Assembly (NCBI GenBank): GCA_002719955.1
Contig: PBFW01000007.1
Span: forward strand, 375,077 to 427,728
Source: Deltaproteobacteria bacterium
GTDB lineage: Bacteria; Myxococcota_A; UBA9160; UBA4427
Reading direction: 5' to 3'
DNA: 52,652 nucleotides
Shown: positions 41,901 through 50,690 of the stretch, one piece after another
Numbering within the stretch: the first letter of the stretch is position 1
Layout of the letters: each line of letters opens with the position of its first letter
The notes under the pieces: generated by a model
Databases searched by the model: none
Seen by the model: only the letters and a program-made list of their open reading frames with translations
What the model was told of the DNA's origin: nothing
Position numbers and translations under genes: made by a program

Positions 41901-43973
41901 TCAGAAGTCCACCCGCAGTCCGAAGCGCACGCTGCGACCCGGGAGCAGAACGTCGTCCTTGTTGAAGGAGACGTGGTTGCGCCCCCGAACATCGTTCAGG
42001 TTTCGACCTACGATGCTGAACTCCACGGGGATACGCTCGTCGAGGAAGGATCTCCGGTAGACGAGGGAGGCGTTCAGGAAGGTGAAGCCCTTGGTCGAGG
42101 TCTCAAAGGCGGCCGTGTCTTTCTGGGGCTCGGTTCGCAGGAAGGCGACCCGGGCGAGGAGCGAGTCCGAGGCCCAGTAGAGACCTCCGCCCCAACGGAT
42201 CGGAACGATCCTTGGCACGTTGCTATTGGGGCCCTTGGTGAAGCGCGCCCGGACGAAGTCGAAGCGGCCCTCGATGCCGATCGTTCCCCACTCGAGGGGG
42301 AGGAGATCGAGCTCGCCCGAGGCCTCGGTGCCGTAAAAGAGAGCGTCCTGCTCGGTGTAGAGGAGCTGGTCGAGAGCGTCGGGAGCCGTCGGTGCGATGG
42401 GGTTGCCATCCTCGTCCACGGTCATTCCGGTGAGCTTGCCGAAGATGAAGTCCTCGTAGCGGGTGACGAAGCCCGCCCACTCGAAGCGCAGCCGATCGGT
42501 CGTGACCTTGGCCCGAAGCTCGGCCGAGTAGGAGGTCTCCTCGTCGAGATTCGGATTCCCGATCTCGAAGGTGGATGTCGCCTCGTGGGCACCCCGGGCG
42601 AGCAGCTCGACCTGGCTCGGCGCACGCTGGCTGACGGCCCCAGTGGCACCGACCGAGAGCCAGTCCGTCGGAAACGAGACTAGGCCGAGCGAGCCGGACA
42701 GGGGGGTGAAGGTCCGATTCCGCCTTCGGTCGTTCGCGTCGCGCCCGTCGACCTCGTTGACCTCGAAGCGGAATCCGGCCTCGCCGGTCAGACCGTCGAG
42801 GATCTCGCGCTCCTCATAGATGTAGAGCGCGCCCATTGTGGTGTCCGTCGGGGCGAGGAATTCCGCGGCCCCGCCCTTCGCCCGGAAGTCCCGGGTCTTG
42901 CCCTGCACGCCGATGGCTCCCAGGAAGCCCAGGATCGGCGCGTGGACCGCCTCGAGTCGACCCTCGAACTCCTTGTTGCGATAGGTCTGCCCGACGTCGC
43001 CGTTCTCGAGCTCGTCGTGCTCGTAGTCGGAATAGACGCCACGAACGCTGATCTGCCGGATGCCGTCGAGCGGTGCGTAGAAGTCCCCCTCGAAGCGAAA
43101 GCGGCCGGTTCGCATGTCGATCTCGACGCTCTCGTCCGCCTCGGGGATGCCGTACTCGCTCTCGACCCGCGTATAGGCGAAGCCTATTCGTGCGGACTCG
43201 TCGTGGAAGTACGCCGTGCCGAGCGACCCGGAGAAAGCGTCGCTGTCGGTGCCGTTCTGGACCCGGGGGCCGTTGTCGGCCGGGATCGAGTAGTCGTTCG
43301 AGCGTCGCAGGAGGCCGTCTCCATGGAGGGCGAAGGAGCCGAGTCGCGCGTCGAGGGTGGCGGCGAGATCTCGCTCGTTGGCGACAGTGCCGATACCCGC
43401 GAAAACCTCGCCCGAGATCTCCTCCTCAGGTAACTGATCCGGGATCCGATTCGTGATCACGTTCACGACACCCGCGGACGCTCCGCCGCCGTAGCGAAGG
43501 ATCGCCGGGCCGCGGATGATCTCGATGCGTTGGGCGGCCAACGGGTTCACGGGGATCGCATGGTCGGGGCTCTCTCGCGAAACGTCCTGGGTACCGAGGC
43601 CGTCCTCGAGAACCTCGGTGCGATAGGCGTCCTGCCCCCGGATCACAGGTCGGCTGGCACCGCCGGCAAATCCAGTGGTGGCGATACCCGGAACGCCGGT
43701 GAGCGTCTCGCCCAGGGTGGAGCCGAGGCGCTCGAGAAGATCGGATCGGTCGACGATGTCGACGGGGATGGCGAGCTCATCGCGATCGTGCTCGAGGGGG
43801 TTTCCGGTGACGACGATCGTTTCGGTCACGCCGTGGACTTCGTGTGTGTGCTCATGGGCGTGATCGCTGCTGTCGTCGGCGGAGGCGGCGGCGATCGACG
43901 AGGAGAGGAGGACCGTGAAAACGAGGGCCGGGCGCCGGGCACGCTGGCCCGCCAGGCGGGGAGAGATACGCAT
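41901..43973 (-). CDS. TonB-dependent outer-membrane receptor, possibly zinc (ZnuD-like)
   Basis: 690 residues from ATG 43973, with GAAGGA nine nt before it. Signal peptide RRPALVFTVLLSSSIAAASA, then a His cluster HAHEHTHEVHG, TonB-box-like ETIVVTG, plug domain (LGETLTGVPGIATTGFAGGA, VIRGQDAYRTEVLEDGLGTQ, RIEIIRGPAILRYGGGASAG) and a 22-strand barrel ending in FGLRVDF with terminal Phe. An N-terminal His-rich stretch after the signal is typical of ZnuD-type zinc receptors, but cobalt or copper uptake is possible. The small gene 127 bp upstream, also with metal-type features, supports metal uptake. Confidence 0.9.
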   Translation of the reverse strand: MRISPRLAGQRARRPALVFTVLLSSSIAAASADDSSDHAHEHTHEVHGVTETIVVTGNPLEHDRDELAIPVDIVDRSDLLERLGSTLGETLTGVPGIATTGFAGGASRPVIRGQDAYRTEVLEDGLGTQDVSRESPDHAIPVNPLAAQRIEIIRGPAILRYGGGASAGVVNVITNRIPDQLPEEEISGEVFAGIGTVANERDLAATLDARLGSFALHGDGLLRRSNDYSIPADNGPRVQNGTDSDAFSGSLGTAYFHDESARIGFAYTRVESEYGIPEADESVEIDMRTGRFRFEGDFYAPLDGIRQISVRGVYSDYEHDELENGDVGQTYRNKEFEGRLEAVHAPILGFLGAIGVQGKTRDFRAKGGAAEFLAPTDTTMGALYIYEEREILDGLTGEAGFRFEVNEVDGRDANDRRRNRTFTPLSGSLGLVSFPTDWLSVGATGAVSQRAPSQVELLARGAHEATSTFEIGNPNLDEETSYSAELRAKVTTDRLRFEWAGFVTRYEDFIFGKLTGMTVDEDGNPIAPTAPDALDQLLYTEQDALFYGTEASGELDLLPLEWGTIGIEGRFDFVRARFTKGPNSNVPRIVPIRWGGGLYWASDSLLARVAFLRTEPQKDTAAFETSTKGFTFLNASLVYRRSFLDERIPVEFSIVGRNLNDVRGRNHVSFNKDDVLLPGRSVRFGLRVDF

Positions 43974-44100
43974 TAGAGATTCCTTCACGGGCGCCTTGCT
44001 TGCGACCGTAGGCTGCAACGAGATCGGATGACCCGGTGGTCCGAGAAGGCACTGCGCGGTGCTGTGCAGCAGGGCCGTGGTCGCCCCGGGTCGGGGCAGA

Positions 44101-44481
44101 TCAGATGTGCAGGCGAAGGGGCGGGGCACGCGCTGTTTCGAGTCGCACAACGTTCGAGCGCCTTGCCATCGGTACGACGGCCAGCAGAGAGGGCCAGGGG
44201 CGGTCGATCGTGGGTGCGAGCGCGGGTCGCGGACGAGCCGCGTCCTGGCCCTCGCTCGCACGACAGAGGGCGCAGGAGCTGACGTCACCCTCGAAGGTTC
44301 CCGGCGCATTCTCGTCGGGAAGCGACTCGGCGGCAGCGGCAGGAGCCGCGAACATGGCGCCGGATTCGCTCGGGGCCGCGGAGGGCGCATCGAGAGGCAT
44401 ATGGAAATGCGGTGCGAATACGGTCAGGGAAAAGAGCAGCCCCATCCATCGCATCGATTTTCGCAACGCCAAGTTCGACAT
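44101..44481 (-). CDS. Small exported DUF2946-like protein upstream of the TonB receptor
   Basis: 126 residues. N-terminal hydrophobic segment WMGLLFSLTVFAPHFHMPL serves as signal or anchor; a CALC motif (DVSSCALCRASEGQ) lies mid-protein and His residues flank the membrane segment. DUF2946-type proteins of this size with a CxxC motif are often found beside metal TonB receptors; I assign it by pattern and context, not alignment. The RBS before ATG 44481 is weak, and ATG 44454 is an alternative. Same strand as the receptor and probably co-transcribed. Confidence 0.55.
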   Translation of the reverse strand: MSNLALRKSMRWMGLLFSLTVFAPHFHMPLDAPSAAPSESGAMFAAPAAAAESLPDENAPGTFEGDVSSCALCRASEGQDAARPRPALAPTIDRPWPSLLAVVPMARRSNVVRLETARAPPLRLHI

Positions 44482-44579
44482 GAGTTTCTAATACCAGTCC
44501 TGGGCCGTCCGCACAACTTTTTCCCTGAAAAGTCTCCGTCGGGGTTGTTTGGAGTTGAAAGTGACGTGACCTGCGCTTA

Positions 44580-44692
44580 GGGGCGTTGGTGCACCAATCG
44601 CGGAGAAATGGGCCGAGGCCGTCGACACGACCTTCGCCAAAGTATCTGAATTTACAAATGTTTCAGTTCGTCCGACTTTTGGCACACTACGG
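44580..44692 (-). mobile_element. Family A terminal sequence and leader fused to a family D tag
   Basis: The IS end (GTTCGTCCGACTTTTGG then CACACTACGG, 44666-44692) is followed leftward by a leader and by GGCGTTGGTGCACCAATC (44583-44600), the family D tag. No transposase start remains. It lies in the promoter region between the DUF2946-like gene and the lipoprotein gene. Confidence 0.65.
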
Positions 44693-44786
44693 GCAAGAAT
44701 ACGACGTCTCATCATTCAGGCCGAAGCCGGGCGCCTAGAGCAAGACCGAGCGACGCCCGGTCTCGACACATCTCGAGGACTCCGCA

Positions 44787-46073
44787 ATGAAGATCCATGG
44801 TTGGCTCTGTATTCTCATCTTCTTGACCGGATGCATGGGCACATCAGACCCGGACCTGCCGCCTTCAGCCGTGTCGCAGGTTGATTCGTCCAATGGGGAC
44901 GATCCTCTTCCGGCGGCATTCGAAGAACTCCTGGGGAGTCTGATCCAAAGCGAGCGAGAGATGCGTGCGACCGCCTCCTATGAAACGGATGCCGAGCGGG
45001 TAGCGACATACCAACACCTCCTGCGAATGTTGCTGAATTCCATCGAGGCAGACATCCTGCTGGATGCAGACTTCCCCTACTTCCGCATCAACGATTTCTG
45101 GGTGCGCGAGGGCGGGGACAGTCCGAATCAGCGGTACTCCATCGCGCGAGTTCGAGGGAGCTCCGCGTATCGCATCTGGGGTTGGATCGGCTCCGCACGT
45201 CGTATCGAGGTACAGCTGAACGCTGGGCGACCATGGTTCGGGACTGGCAAATCGATGGGATACTTGCCGCACGAGGAGATCACGTTCGGTGAGGACGGGT
45301 TCTTCGAGATCTGGCTCACCCCAGACGCGCGTGACGGAAACTGGCTCGCGAACTCGGAGCCTGCCAACACCCTCTTCGTCCGTCAGATCTATGACCACTG
45401 GGACGGAGACACGCCGGCTGAAGTTCATGTCGATCGCATCGGTCACGAAGGAGCTCCGAAGTATAGGGAGACTCCGTCCGAGCTCGCCGAGCGAATCCGC
45501 ACGACCGCGGAAACGCTGGAGCAGTTTACGGTCGGATGGGGTCGATTCGTGCAGGAGCAGTACGTGCAAGAGTACGCTCCGAATCGAGTCCCGCCGCCGT
45601 TGGACACATACAAGTTCGGGGGCGTTCGAGGGCGCTGGATGGCGAACGGATACTTCGACCTTCCCCCCGACAAGGCCTTCCTGATTCGGGCGCCCAGGAC
45701 GTCGGCCGACCACATCGGCATTCAGCTCACCGACCTGTGGTTCGCTTCGCTCGAGTACGCAAACCGCGTCTCCAGTCTCAATGCGACGCAGGCCGTTCTC
45801 TCACCTGACGACGCCTACTACTTCGTAATCAGCCGGGAGGACCCGGGCCATGCCAATTGGCTGGAGACGGATGGCCTCTCACGCGGGGTCTTCCTGATGC
45901 GCTACGACGGGTTGATGGGCGAGATTCCCGAGGCGCAGTTTCCCGTCGGCGAGCTGGTCTCCATGGATGAGATTCCAGGTCGAATTCCGGGCTATCGACG
46001 GGTCACCGAGTCTGAACGCGCTGCAATCCGCGCCTCGCGGCGACATCACATCCAAAGGCGCTCGAACAGGTGA
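44787..46073 (+). CDS. DUF1214-like lipoprotein
   Basis: 428 residues. Lipoprotein signal MKIHGWLCILIFLTGC with lipobox LTGC (Cys16). The mature part resembles DUF1214/DUF1254-type proteins: DNRYSIARVRGSSAYRIWGW-type text is seen as SPNQRYSIARVRGSSAYRIW, then WFGTGKSMGYLPHEEITFGE, FEIWLTPDARDGNWLAN, TLFVRQIYDHWDGDTPAEVH and NAYYFVISREDPGHANWLET-like C-terminal repeats of the same fold (AYYFVISREDPGHANWL). Function of the family is unknown; a membrane-anchored periplasmic location is expected. GAGGA lies 7 nt before ATG 44787. Confidence 0.75.
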   Translation: MKIHGWLCILIFLTGCMGTSDPDLPPSAVSQVDSSNGDDPLPAAFEELLGSLIQSEREMRATASYETDAERVATYQHLLRMLLNSIEADILLDADFPYFRINDFWVREGGDSPNQRYSIARVRGSSAYRIWGWIGSARRIEVQLNAGRPWFGTGKSMGYLPHEEITFGEDGFFEIWLTPDARDGNWLANSEPANTLFVRQIYDHWDGDTPAEVHVDRIGHEGAPKYRETPSELAERIRTTAETLEQFTVGWGRFVQEQYVQEYAPNRVPPPLDTYKFGGVRGRWMANGYFDLPPDKAFLIRAPRTSADHIGIQLTDLWFASLEYANRVSSLNATQAVLSPDDAYYFVISREDPGHANWLETDGLSRGVFLMRYDGLMGEIPEAQFPVGELVSMDEIPGRIPGYRRVTESERAAIRASRRHHIQRRSNR

Positions 46074-46099
46074 CACATCTCCATCTTCCCACCGCGCAC

Positions 46100-46130
46100 G
46101 CTCCAGGATGTCGAAGTGTGCGGCGCGAGG
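46100..46130 (+). repeat. Diverged family B right end
   Basis: GCTCCAGGATGTCGAAGTG then TGCGGC resembles the family B right end GCTCCAGAATGTCTTGAG then ACGCAGC, and the plus-strand peptide RARSRMSK repeats the transposase tail. The hairpin part is not preserved. Confidence 0.4.
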
Positions 46131-46181
46131 TCGTGACGCCGGCTGTCGCAGGAGGGCGGGGCACGTCGGACGGAGGCGAGC

Positions 46182-47300
46182 TCAGAACGACCCAGCGTCC
46201 GGCAGATCCGCCAGCGCTTCGCTGCACTCGAGATCCTGGTAGGCCGTGAACAAGCGGATGTGGTTGTTCACGCAGATGTCCCAACCGTAGTTCATGGTCT
46301 CCGTCGTGAGCCAGCCGATGTAGACGCCCCAGATGGCGGCGCGGCGGTACTCGAGCCAGAGCTCATCGGGCGACGGAGCGTCCTCGATGCCTCGCTCCAC
46401 CAGCTGCGCGCGGTAGAAGTCGAGCAGCTCCTTCTGATGACGGCGGCGGGTCGCCACGCTCAGGCCGGTCATCATCAGATACGTCACGTCGTGCAGGCAG
46501 TAGCCGCGCGCCATCAGCTGCCAATCGAGAAGGCCCGTGCCTCCGTCGGGTAGAAGATAGGCGTTGCCGATATGGCTGTCGCCGTGACAGAGCGTCTGTG
46601 GCAGGTTCGCTTGGTGCTTCTGGAGCTTTCGAAACTCGTGATAGAGGCCGTCCACCGTCTGGCCCGCGGCCTCCACGAGCTCGGTCTTGAATTGATACAT
46701 CTCGACGTGCTTCGCGATGCTGGCCGGGACCGCGTCAGGGTGATTGAACATCGTGTAGAGGGCGCCCGACGTATGCGGCTGGACCCAGGCGAGGTCCGTC
46801 TCGAATCGCGGCGACTCCCAGTAGCGCGCATGCAACGCCGCGAGGGATCTGAGCAGCGATCGGATCTGGTCGATCGTGACCTCGCTCTTGACGTTGGCGA
46901 AGTGGACGTCGCGGAGGCGAAGATCCTCGAGCGCGATCGCGAATCCTGTCTTGTCTGGCTCGTAGAGTCCGCCGAAACAGACGGGCACTTCGACGTCGAC
47001 CTCCGAGCGAAGCCGCGTGTAGAAGGCCACCTCGTTCTCGTAAAGCGGGATGTCGCCGAGGTCCGGTCGGCAGACCTTGATCATCCATCGACGAGCGATC
47101 GAGTCGGCGCCGTCGCCGCGGAGCTCGACGTCGGCGGAGATGCGGCCGGCCGTCGAGACATCGTCCGTGCCGGCGGCGAAGGTCTTGTTCTCCACCACCT
47201 TGAAGTCGACGACCTCGACCTGTGGATGGAGCGATCGCACGAGGCGCGTCAGGTCGGCACAGCGGAGCTCGCTTGGGTCGTGCGGAAAAGTCGAGGCCAA
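46182..47300 (-). CDS. Aminoglycoside-phosphotransferase-fold kinase (EcKL/APH-like)
   Basis: About 372 residues if TTG 47300 is the start; it has GGAGG nine nt before it. ATG 47396 would add 32 residues of no family resemblance. Landmarks: ATP-binding STAGRISADVEL and RWMIKVCRPD (Lys), YENEVAFYTRL (Glu), catalytic LCHGDSHIGNAYLL (Asp241) and metal-binding GLLDWQLMARG. It then ends with CLHDVTYLMMTGL and DICVNNHIRLFTAY. Members phosphorylate small hydroxylated molecules (ecdysteroid kinases, some aryl or acyl-related substrates). Substrate unknown. It converges on the lipoprotein gene; upstream is repeat DNA and then the BVMO gene in divergent orientation. Confidence 0.85.
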   Translation of the reverse strand: MASTFPHDPSELRCADLTRLVRSLHPQVEVVDFKVVENKTFAAGTDDVSTAGRISADVELRGDGADSIARRWMIKVCRPDLGDIPLYENEVAFYTRLRSEVDVEVPVCFGGLYEPDKTGFAIALEDLRLRDVHFANVKSEVTIDQIRSLLRSLAALHARYWESPRFETDLAWVQPHTSGALYTMFNHPDAVPASIAKHVEMYQFKTELVEAAGQTVDGLYHEFRKLQKHQANLPQTLCHGDSHIGNAYLLPDGGTGLLDWQLMARGYCLHDVTYLMMTGLSVATRRRHQKELLDFYRAQLVERGIEDAPSPDELWLEYRRAAIWGVYIGWLTTETMNYGWDICVNNHIRLFTAYQDLECSEALADLPDAGSF

Positions 47301-47424
47301 GTTCGATTTCCTCCGGTTTTGCTCGTGCGGTTTGGGCGCTGCAGCTCCAGGGTTCGCCAAGCATGGCTCAGGCGGAGGGCCGTCGCACGAGTGCATGGAG
47401 CACGCGGCAGAAATGGGGAGGGCC

Positions 47425-47612
47425 TGTGGGTTCTCAGAATCGATCCACGCCGGCGTCATTGAGCTTTTCCAGTCCGGGCCAGATCGATCAACCAGCGACG
47501 GTACGCCGATTTCAGCAGTCCGAAGAAATGGGCCGAAATCGCGGATTCGATGCTCGCCCCAGTACCGGTTATCGTGAATGTTCTTGTTCGGCTGAGTTTT
47601 GGCGCGCTACGG
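47425..47612. mobile_element. Composite 188 bp element: family C left end to family A end
   Basis: TGTGGGTTCTCAGAATCG (47425) starts a family C end with CATTGAGCTTTTCC. The other border is GTTCGGCTGAGTTTTGG then CGCGCTACGG (47586-47612), a family A end with its leader (AGAAATGGGCCGAAATCG). A similar A/C junction occurs at 11556-11574. It occupies the divergent region between the phosphotransferase and the BVMO. Confidence 0.65.
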
Positions 47613-47721
47613 GGTGTGTTGACGCGGCCGAGGCCGGCGTTCGCCGCGCCTCGACCGCACGCTTGGAATGGATACGATCCCCGACCGACTCAGACAGAGA
47701 AGACAAGAGGAAGAGATTTAC

Positions 47722-49635
47722 ATGAGCGGAACGAAAACCGATCGGGCCTATCTCCGGCGCGCGCTCGAGGCGGCTGACCTGAACGCCGTACGAATCGCGC
47801 TCTACCAGAATACCGGCGACCCGGATCTGGCCCGACTTCCGTCTGCGCTCCAACTCGATGAGGATCAGCGCGGATTGCTCATCGAAAAAGCCATCTCGTG
47901 GCTGGCAGAGAACGCGGGCCCGCGCTCGCTGCCGGAGCCGCCCGAAGCCCTGCTGCGCCGCCTCATGAACATGGCGACCGGCGAGGAAATGGGTGACCTC
48001 GAGTTCGAAGCGCGCCGCGAGCAGGCGGCGTTCAGAGAGTTTCCGTTCCTGGTCGAATGGACCGGTGAGAAGCCGCGAATCCCCGACGGGTTCGAGGTCG
48101 CCATCATCGGCAGCGGCTTCTCCGGAATCGTCATGGCCGTGCAATGTGAGTTGCTGGGCGTGCCCTATTTCGTGCTGGAAAGACAGGCCGAATTTGGTGG
48201 CACCTGGAACATCAATCGCTATCCAGACATTCGGGTCGATACGATCTCGAGCACCTACGAACTCAGCTTCGAAAAGTCGTATCGCTGGTCCGAGTACTTC
48301 GCGCGCGGCGAGGAAGTCCGCTCCTACCTCGATCATGTCGCCGGCAAGTTCGGGGTTCGCAAGAACACGCGGTTCGGCCACGACCTGAAACGTGCCGCTT
48401 TCGACGAGGACCGGGACCTGTGGAGGCTCGACGTCGACACACCGGACGGGCTGCAGACCCTGGAGGCCAAAGTTGTCGTCTCCGCAACCGGCCTCTTCGC
48501 CAACCCGAAGCTCATCGAGTTCGAGGGCGAGGAAGCGTTCAACGGCAAGATCATCCATCCGGCGCGTTGGCCCCAGGACCTATCGCTCGAAGGCAAGCGC
48601 GTTGCCATCATCGGCAACGGATCGACCGGCATCCAGATGGTCGGCGCGATCGCGGAGGATGCCGAACAGACCTACGTCTTCCAGCGCACCCCGCAGTGGA
48701 TCATGCCACGCGACAAATACGGCCTGCCCGTGGAGCCAGAGGTCCATTGGCTGATGGACAACTTCCCGGGCTACTGGAACTGGTCCCGCTACATGGCGGG
48801 CGCTCCGCTATTCGACACGCACGCGCTCGTAACGACGGACAGGGACTGGCAGGCGGGGGGCGGCCAGGTCAATCAAGGGAGCGACGCACTACGCAAGGAT
48901 CTGACCGAGTACATCAAGAACGAAACAGGCGGCCGGCAGGACCTGATCGACCGGCTGATTCCGGACTACGCGCCCTTCTCCCGCCGCCCGGTCGTCGACA
49001 ACGGATGGTACCGGGCGCTCACCCGAGACGATGTCGAACTCATAACTCATCCCATCGCCCGGCTGACGGAAAGCGGCATCGAAACCGCCGACGGCAAGGT
49101 CCACGAGGTCGACGTCGTCGTCACCGCGACGGGCTTCGAGATCGTCAAGTATCTCCACCCGGGCCGTTTCATCGGCAGAGACGACATTGACATTCACGAG
49201 GCGTGGGAAGGGGCCGACGGACCGCGCGCCTGGATCGGGATGATGGTCCCCAGATTTCCGAATTTCTTCATGCTCTACGGACCCAACTCACAACCCGTCT
49301 CGAGCGGGCCGAGTCAAGCGACCTGGTTCACGGTCTGGTCGGCCTTCATCGGCCGCTGCCTGAAACGCATGCTGACGGAAGGAGTATCCCGGATCGAGGT
49401 CACTCAGGACGCCTACGCCAGCTACAACAAGGCGCTCGACGAGGAAGCCGCCAAGCTCGTCATGATGACCAAGGAAGGTGGGATCGAGAAGAACTACTAC
49501 GTCAATAACGACCACGGCCGCGTGCAGGTCAACGCGCCCTGGTACGGTCCCGTCTTCCAGCAGATGTTCTCGAATGTGGACTGGGGCGCGTTGGAAGTGA
49601 CTACCAAGACGGAAGCCGCCGCCGCATCCGAGTAA
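47722..49635 (+). CDS. Flavin-containing Baeyer-Villiger monooxygenase with N-terminal extension (HAPMO-like)
   Basis: 637 residues from ATG 47722 (AGGAAGAG upstream). FAD Rossmann motif VAIIGSGFSGIVMA near residue 129; BVMO fingerprint FNGKIIHPARWP near 272 (FxGxxxHxxxWP); NADP Rossmann motif VAIIGNGSTGIQMV near 296; and VVTATGFE. The first 125 residues are an extra helical region, as in 4-hydroxyacetophenone monooxygenase, which is also about 640 residues. Role: insert oxygen next to a ketone with NADPH and O2. The SDR 90 bp downstream could supply the ketone from an alcohol. The substrate is unknown. Confidence 0.93.
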   Translation: MSGTKTDRAYLRRALEAADLNAVRIALYQNTGDPDLARLPSALQLDEDQRGLLIEKAISWLAENAGPRSLPEPPEALLRRLMNMATGEEMGDLEFEARREQAAFREFPFLVEWTGEKPRIPDGFEVAIIGSGFSGIVMAVQCELLGVPYFVLERQAEFGGTWNINRYPDIRVDTISSTYELSFEKSYRWSEYFARGEEVRSYLDHVAGKFGVRKNTRFGHDLKRAAFDEDRDLWRLDVDTPDGLQTLEAKVVVSATGLFANPKLIEFEGEEAFNGKIIHPARWPQDLSLEGKRVAIIGNGSTGIQMVGAIAEDAEQTYVFQRTPQWIMPRDKYGLPVEPEVHWLMDNFPGYWNWSRYMAGAPLFDTHALVTTDRDWQAGGGQVNQGSDALRKDLTEYIKNETGGRQDLIDRLIPDYAPFSRRPVVDNGWYRALTRDDVELITHPIARLTESGIETADGKVHEVDVVVTATGFEIVKYLHPGRFIGRDDIDIHEAWEGADGPRAWIGMMVPRFPNFFMLYGPNSQPVSSGPSQATWFTVWSAFIGRCLKRMLTEGVSRIEVTQDAYASYNKALDEEAAKLVMMTKEGGIEKNYYVNNDHGRVQVNAPWYGPVFQQMFSNVDWGALEVTTKTEAAAASE

Positions 49636-49725
49636 AGACGAGATGATCGATGAAGGTGTGGACCGGTGTGGTTCCAAAACGACCGACCTGTCCCGCCAAC
49701 TCCAGGCCAAAGGAGACACCCCGCC

Positions 49726-50538
49726 ATGACCGACCTCTTCGGATTGACCGCAACCCCCTGCCTCGTGATCGGCGGCGCCTCCGGTATCGGTCGCGCGACG
49801 GCGTTGATGCTCGCCCATGCCGGGGCATCGGTCGCGGTGGCCGACCTCGACGGCGCTGGGGCCGCGAAGGTGGCGAAGGAGATCGGCACGAGCGGTGGCC
49901 GGGGCCTCTCCCTCGCCGGGGACGTCCTCGATCCGAAGGGCGCGACGGCCCTCGTCGACGACGCCCATGAGGCGTTGGGCGGCCTCGAAGTCGTCGTCAA
50001 CATCGTCGGCTTCGCAGCCTGGTCGCCCCTGCTCGACTACGACCTCGAGACGTGGAACCACGACATCCTGCGCAACCTGAACCACCACCTCTTCGTCGGT
50101 CAGGCCGCCGCGCGCCGCTTCATCGCCGACGGCGTCGCGGGCCGAATCGCAATGGTGGCCTCGGTGAGCGGCGTCTACGGGGCGCCGAACCACGCCGCCT
50201 ACGGCGCGGCCAAGGCCGGCGTCATGGCGCTCACCCGCTCGATGGCCGACGAGTGGGGCGCGCATGACATCCGCACGAACGCCGTCGCCCCTGACTGCAT
50301 CCTGACGCCGCGAGCGCAAGCCGGCTTCGAGGCGAGCGGCGTCACCGACCCGAGCGAGATCGTCCGCGCAGACGGCATGCCACTCGCGCGCTGGGGCGAT
50401 CCCGACGAGATCGCGGGGCCGCTCCTCTTTCTCGTCTCGAAGCTCTCGTCCTTCATGACTGGCCAAACGCTGATCGTCGACGGCGGCATGAACGCTCGGT
50501 TCCCGCATGCGGGGGCGAATCCGATGCGAGAGAAGTAG
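49726..50538 (+). CDS. SDR family oxidoreductase
   Basis: 270 residues from ATG 49726 with AGGAG 10 nt before it. Cofactor loop GGASGIGRA (residues 16-24), VADLDGAG, VVNIVGFAAW at the NNAG position (variant), and catalytic SVSGVYGAPNHAAYGAAKAG with Tyr159 and Lys163. The end FMTGQTLIVDGGMNARFPH is standard. It is co-directional with the BVMO and probably co-transcribed; together they could turn an alcohol into an ester or lactone through a ketone, in line with SDR/BVMO pairs known elsewhere. Confidence 0.92.
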   Translation: MTDLFGLTATPCLVIGGASGIGRATALMLAHAGASVAVADLDGAGAAKVAKEIGTSGGRGLSLAGDVLDPKGATALVDDAHEALGGLEVVVNIVGFAAWSPLLDYDLETWNHDILRNLNHHLFVGQAAARRFIADGVAGRIAMVASVSGVYGAPNHAAYGAAKAGVMALTRSMADEWGAHDIRTNAVAPDCILTPRAQAGFEASGVTDPSEIVRADGMPLARWGDPDEIAGPLLFLVSKLSSFMTGQTLIVDGGMNARFPHAGANPMREK

Positions 50539-50570
50539 ACATCCGCCAGTTGCGACGGGCAGATCGGAGG

Positions 50571-50595
50571 GCGTAGCGTGCCAAGACACGGCCGA
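50571..50595 (+). repeat. Diverged family A end
   Basis: GCGTAGCGTGCCAAGACACG then GCCGA is a family A end in plus orientation, 32 bp after the SDR stop. No transposase follows. Confidence 0.5.
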
Positions 50596-50690
50596 TGCAA
50601 TTTACACGGCATATCATGGACCTAGGCGCTTCAACCGGCGGCTGTCCTCGGCCCATTTCGGCACAGTGGCTTCTCTAGCGCAGCACAGTT

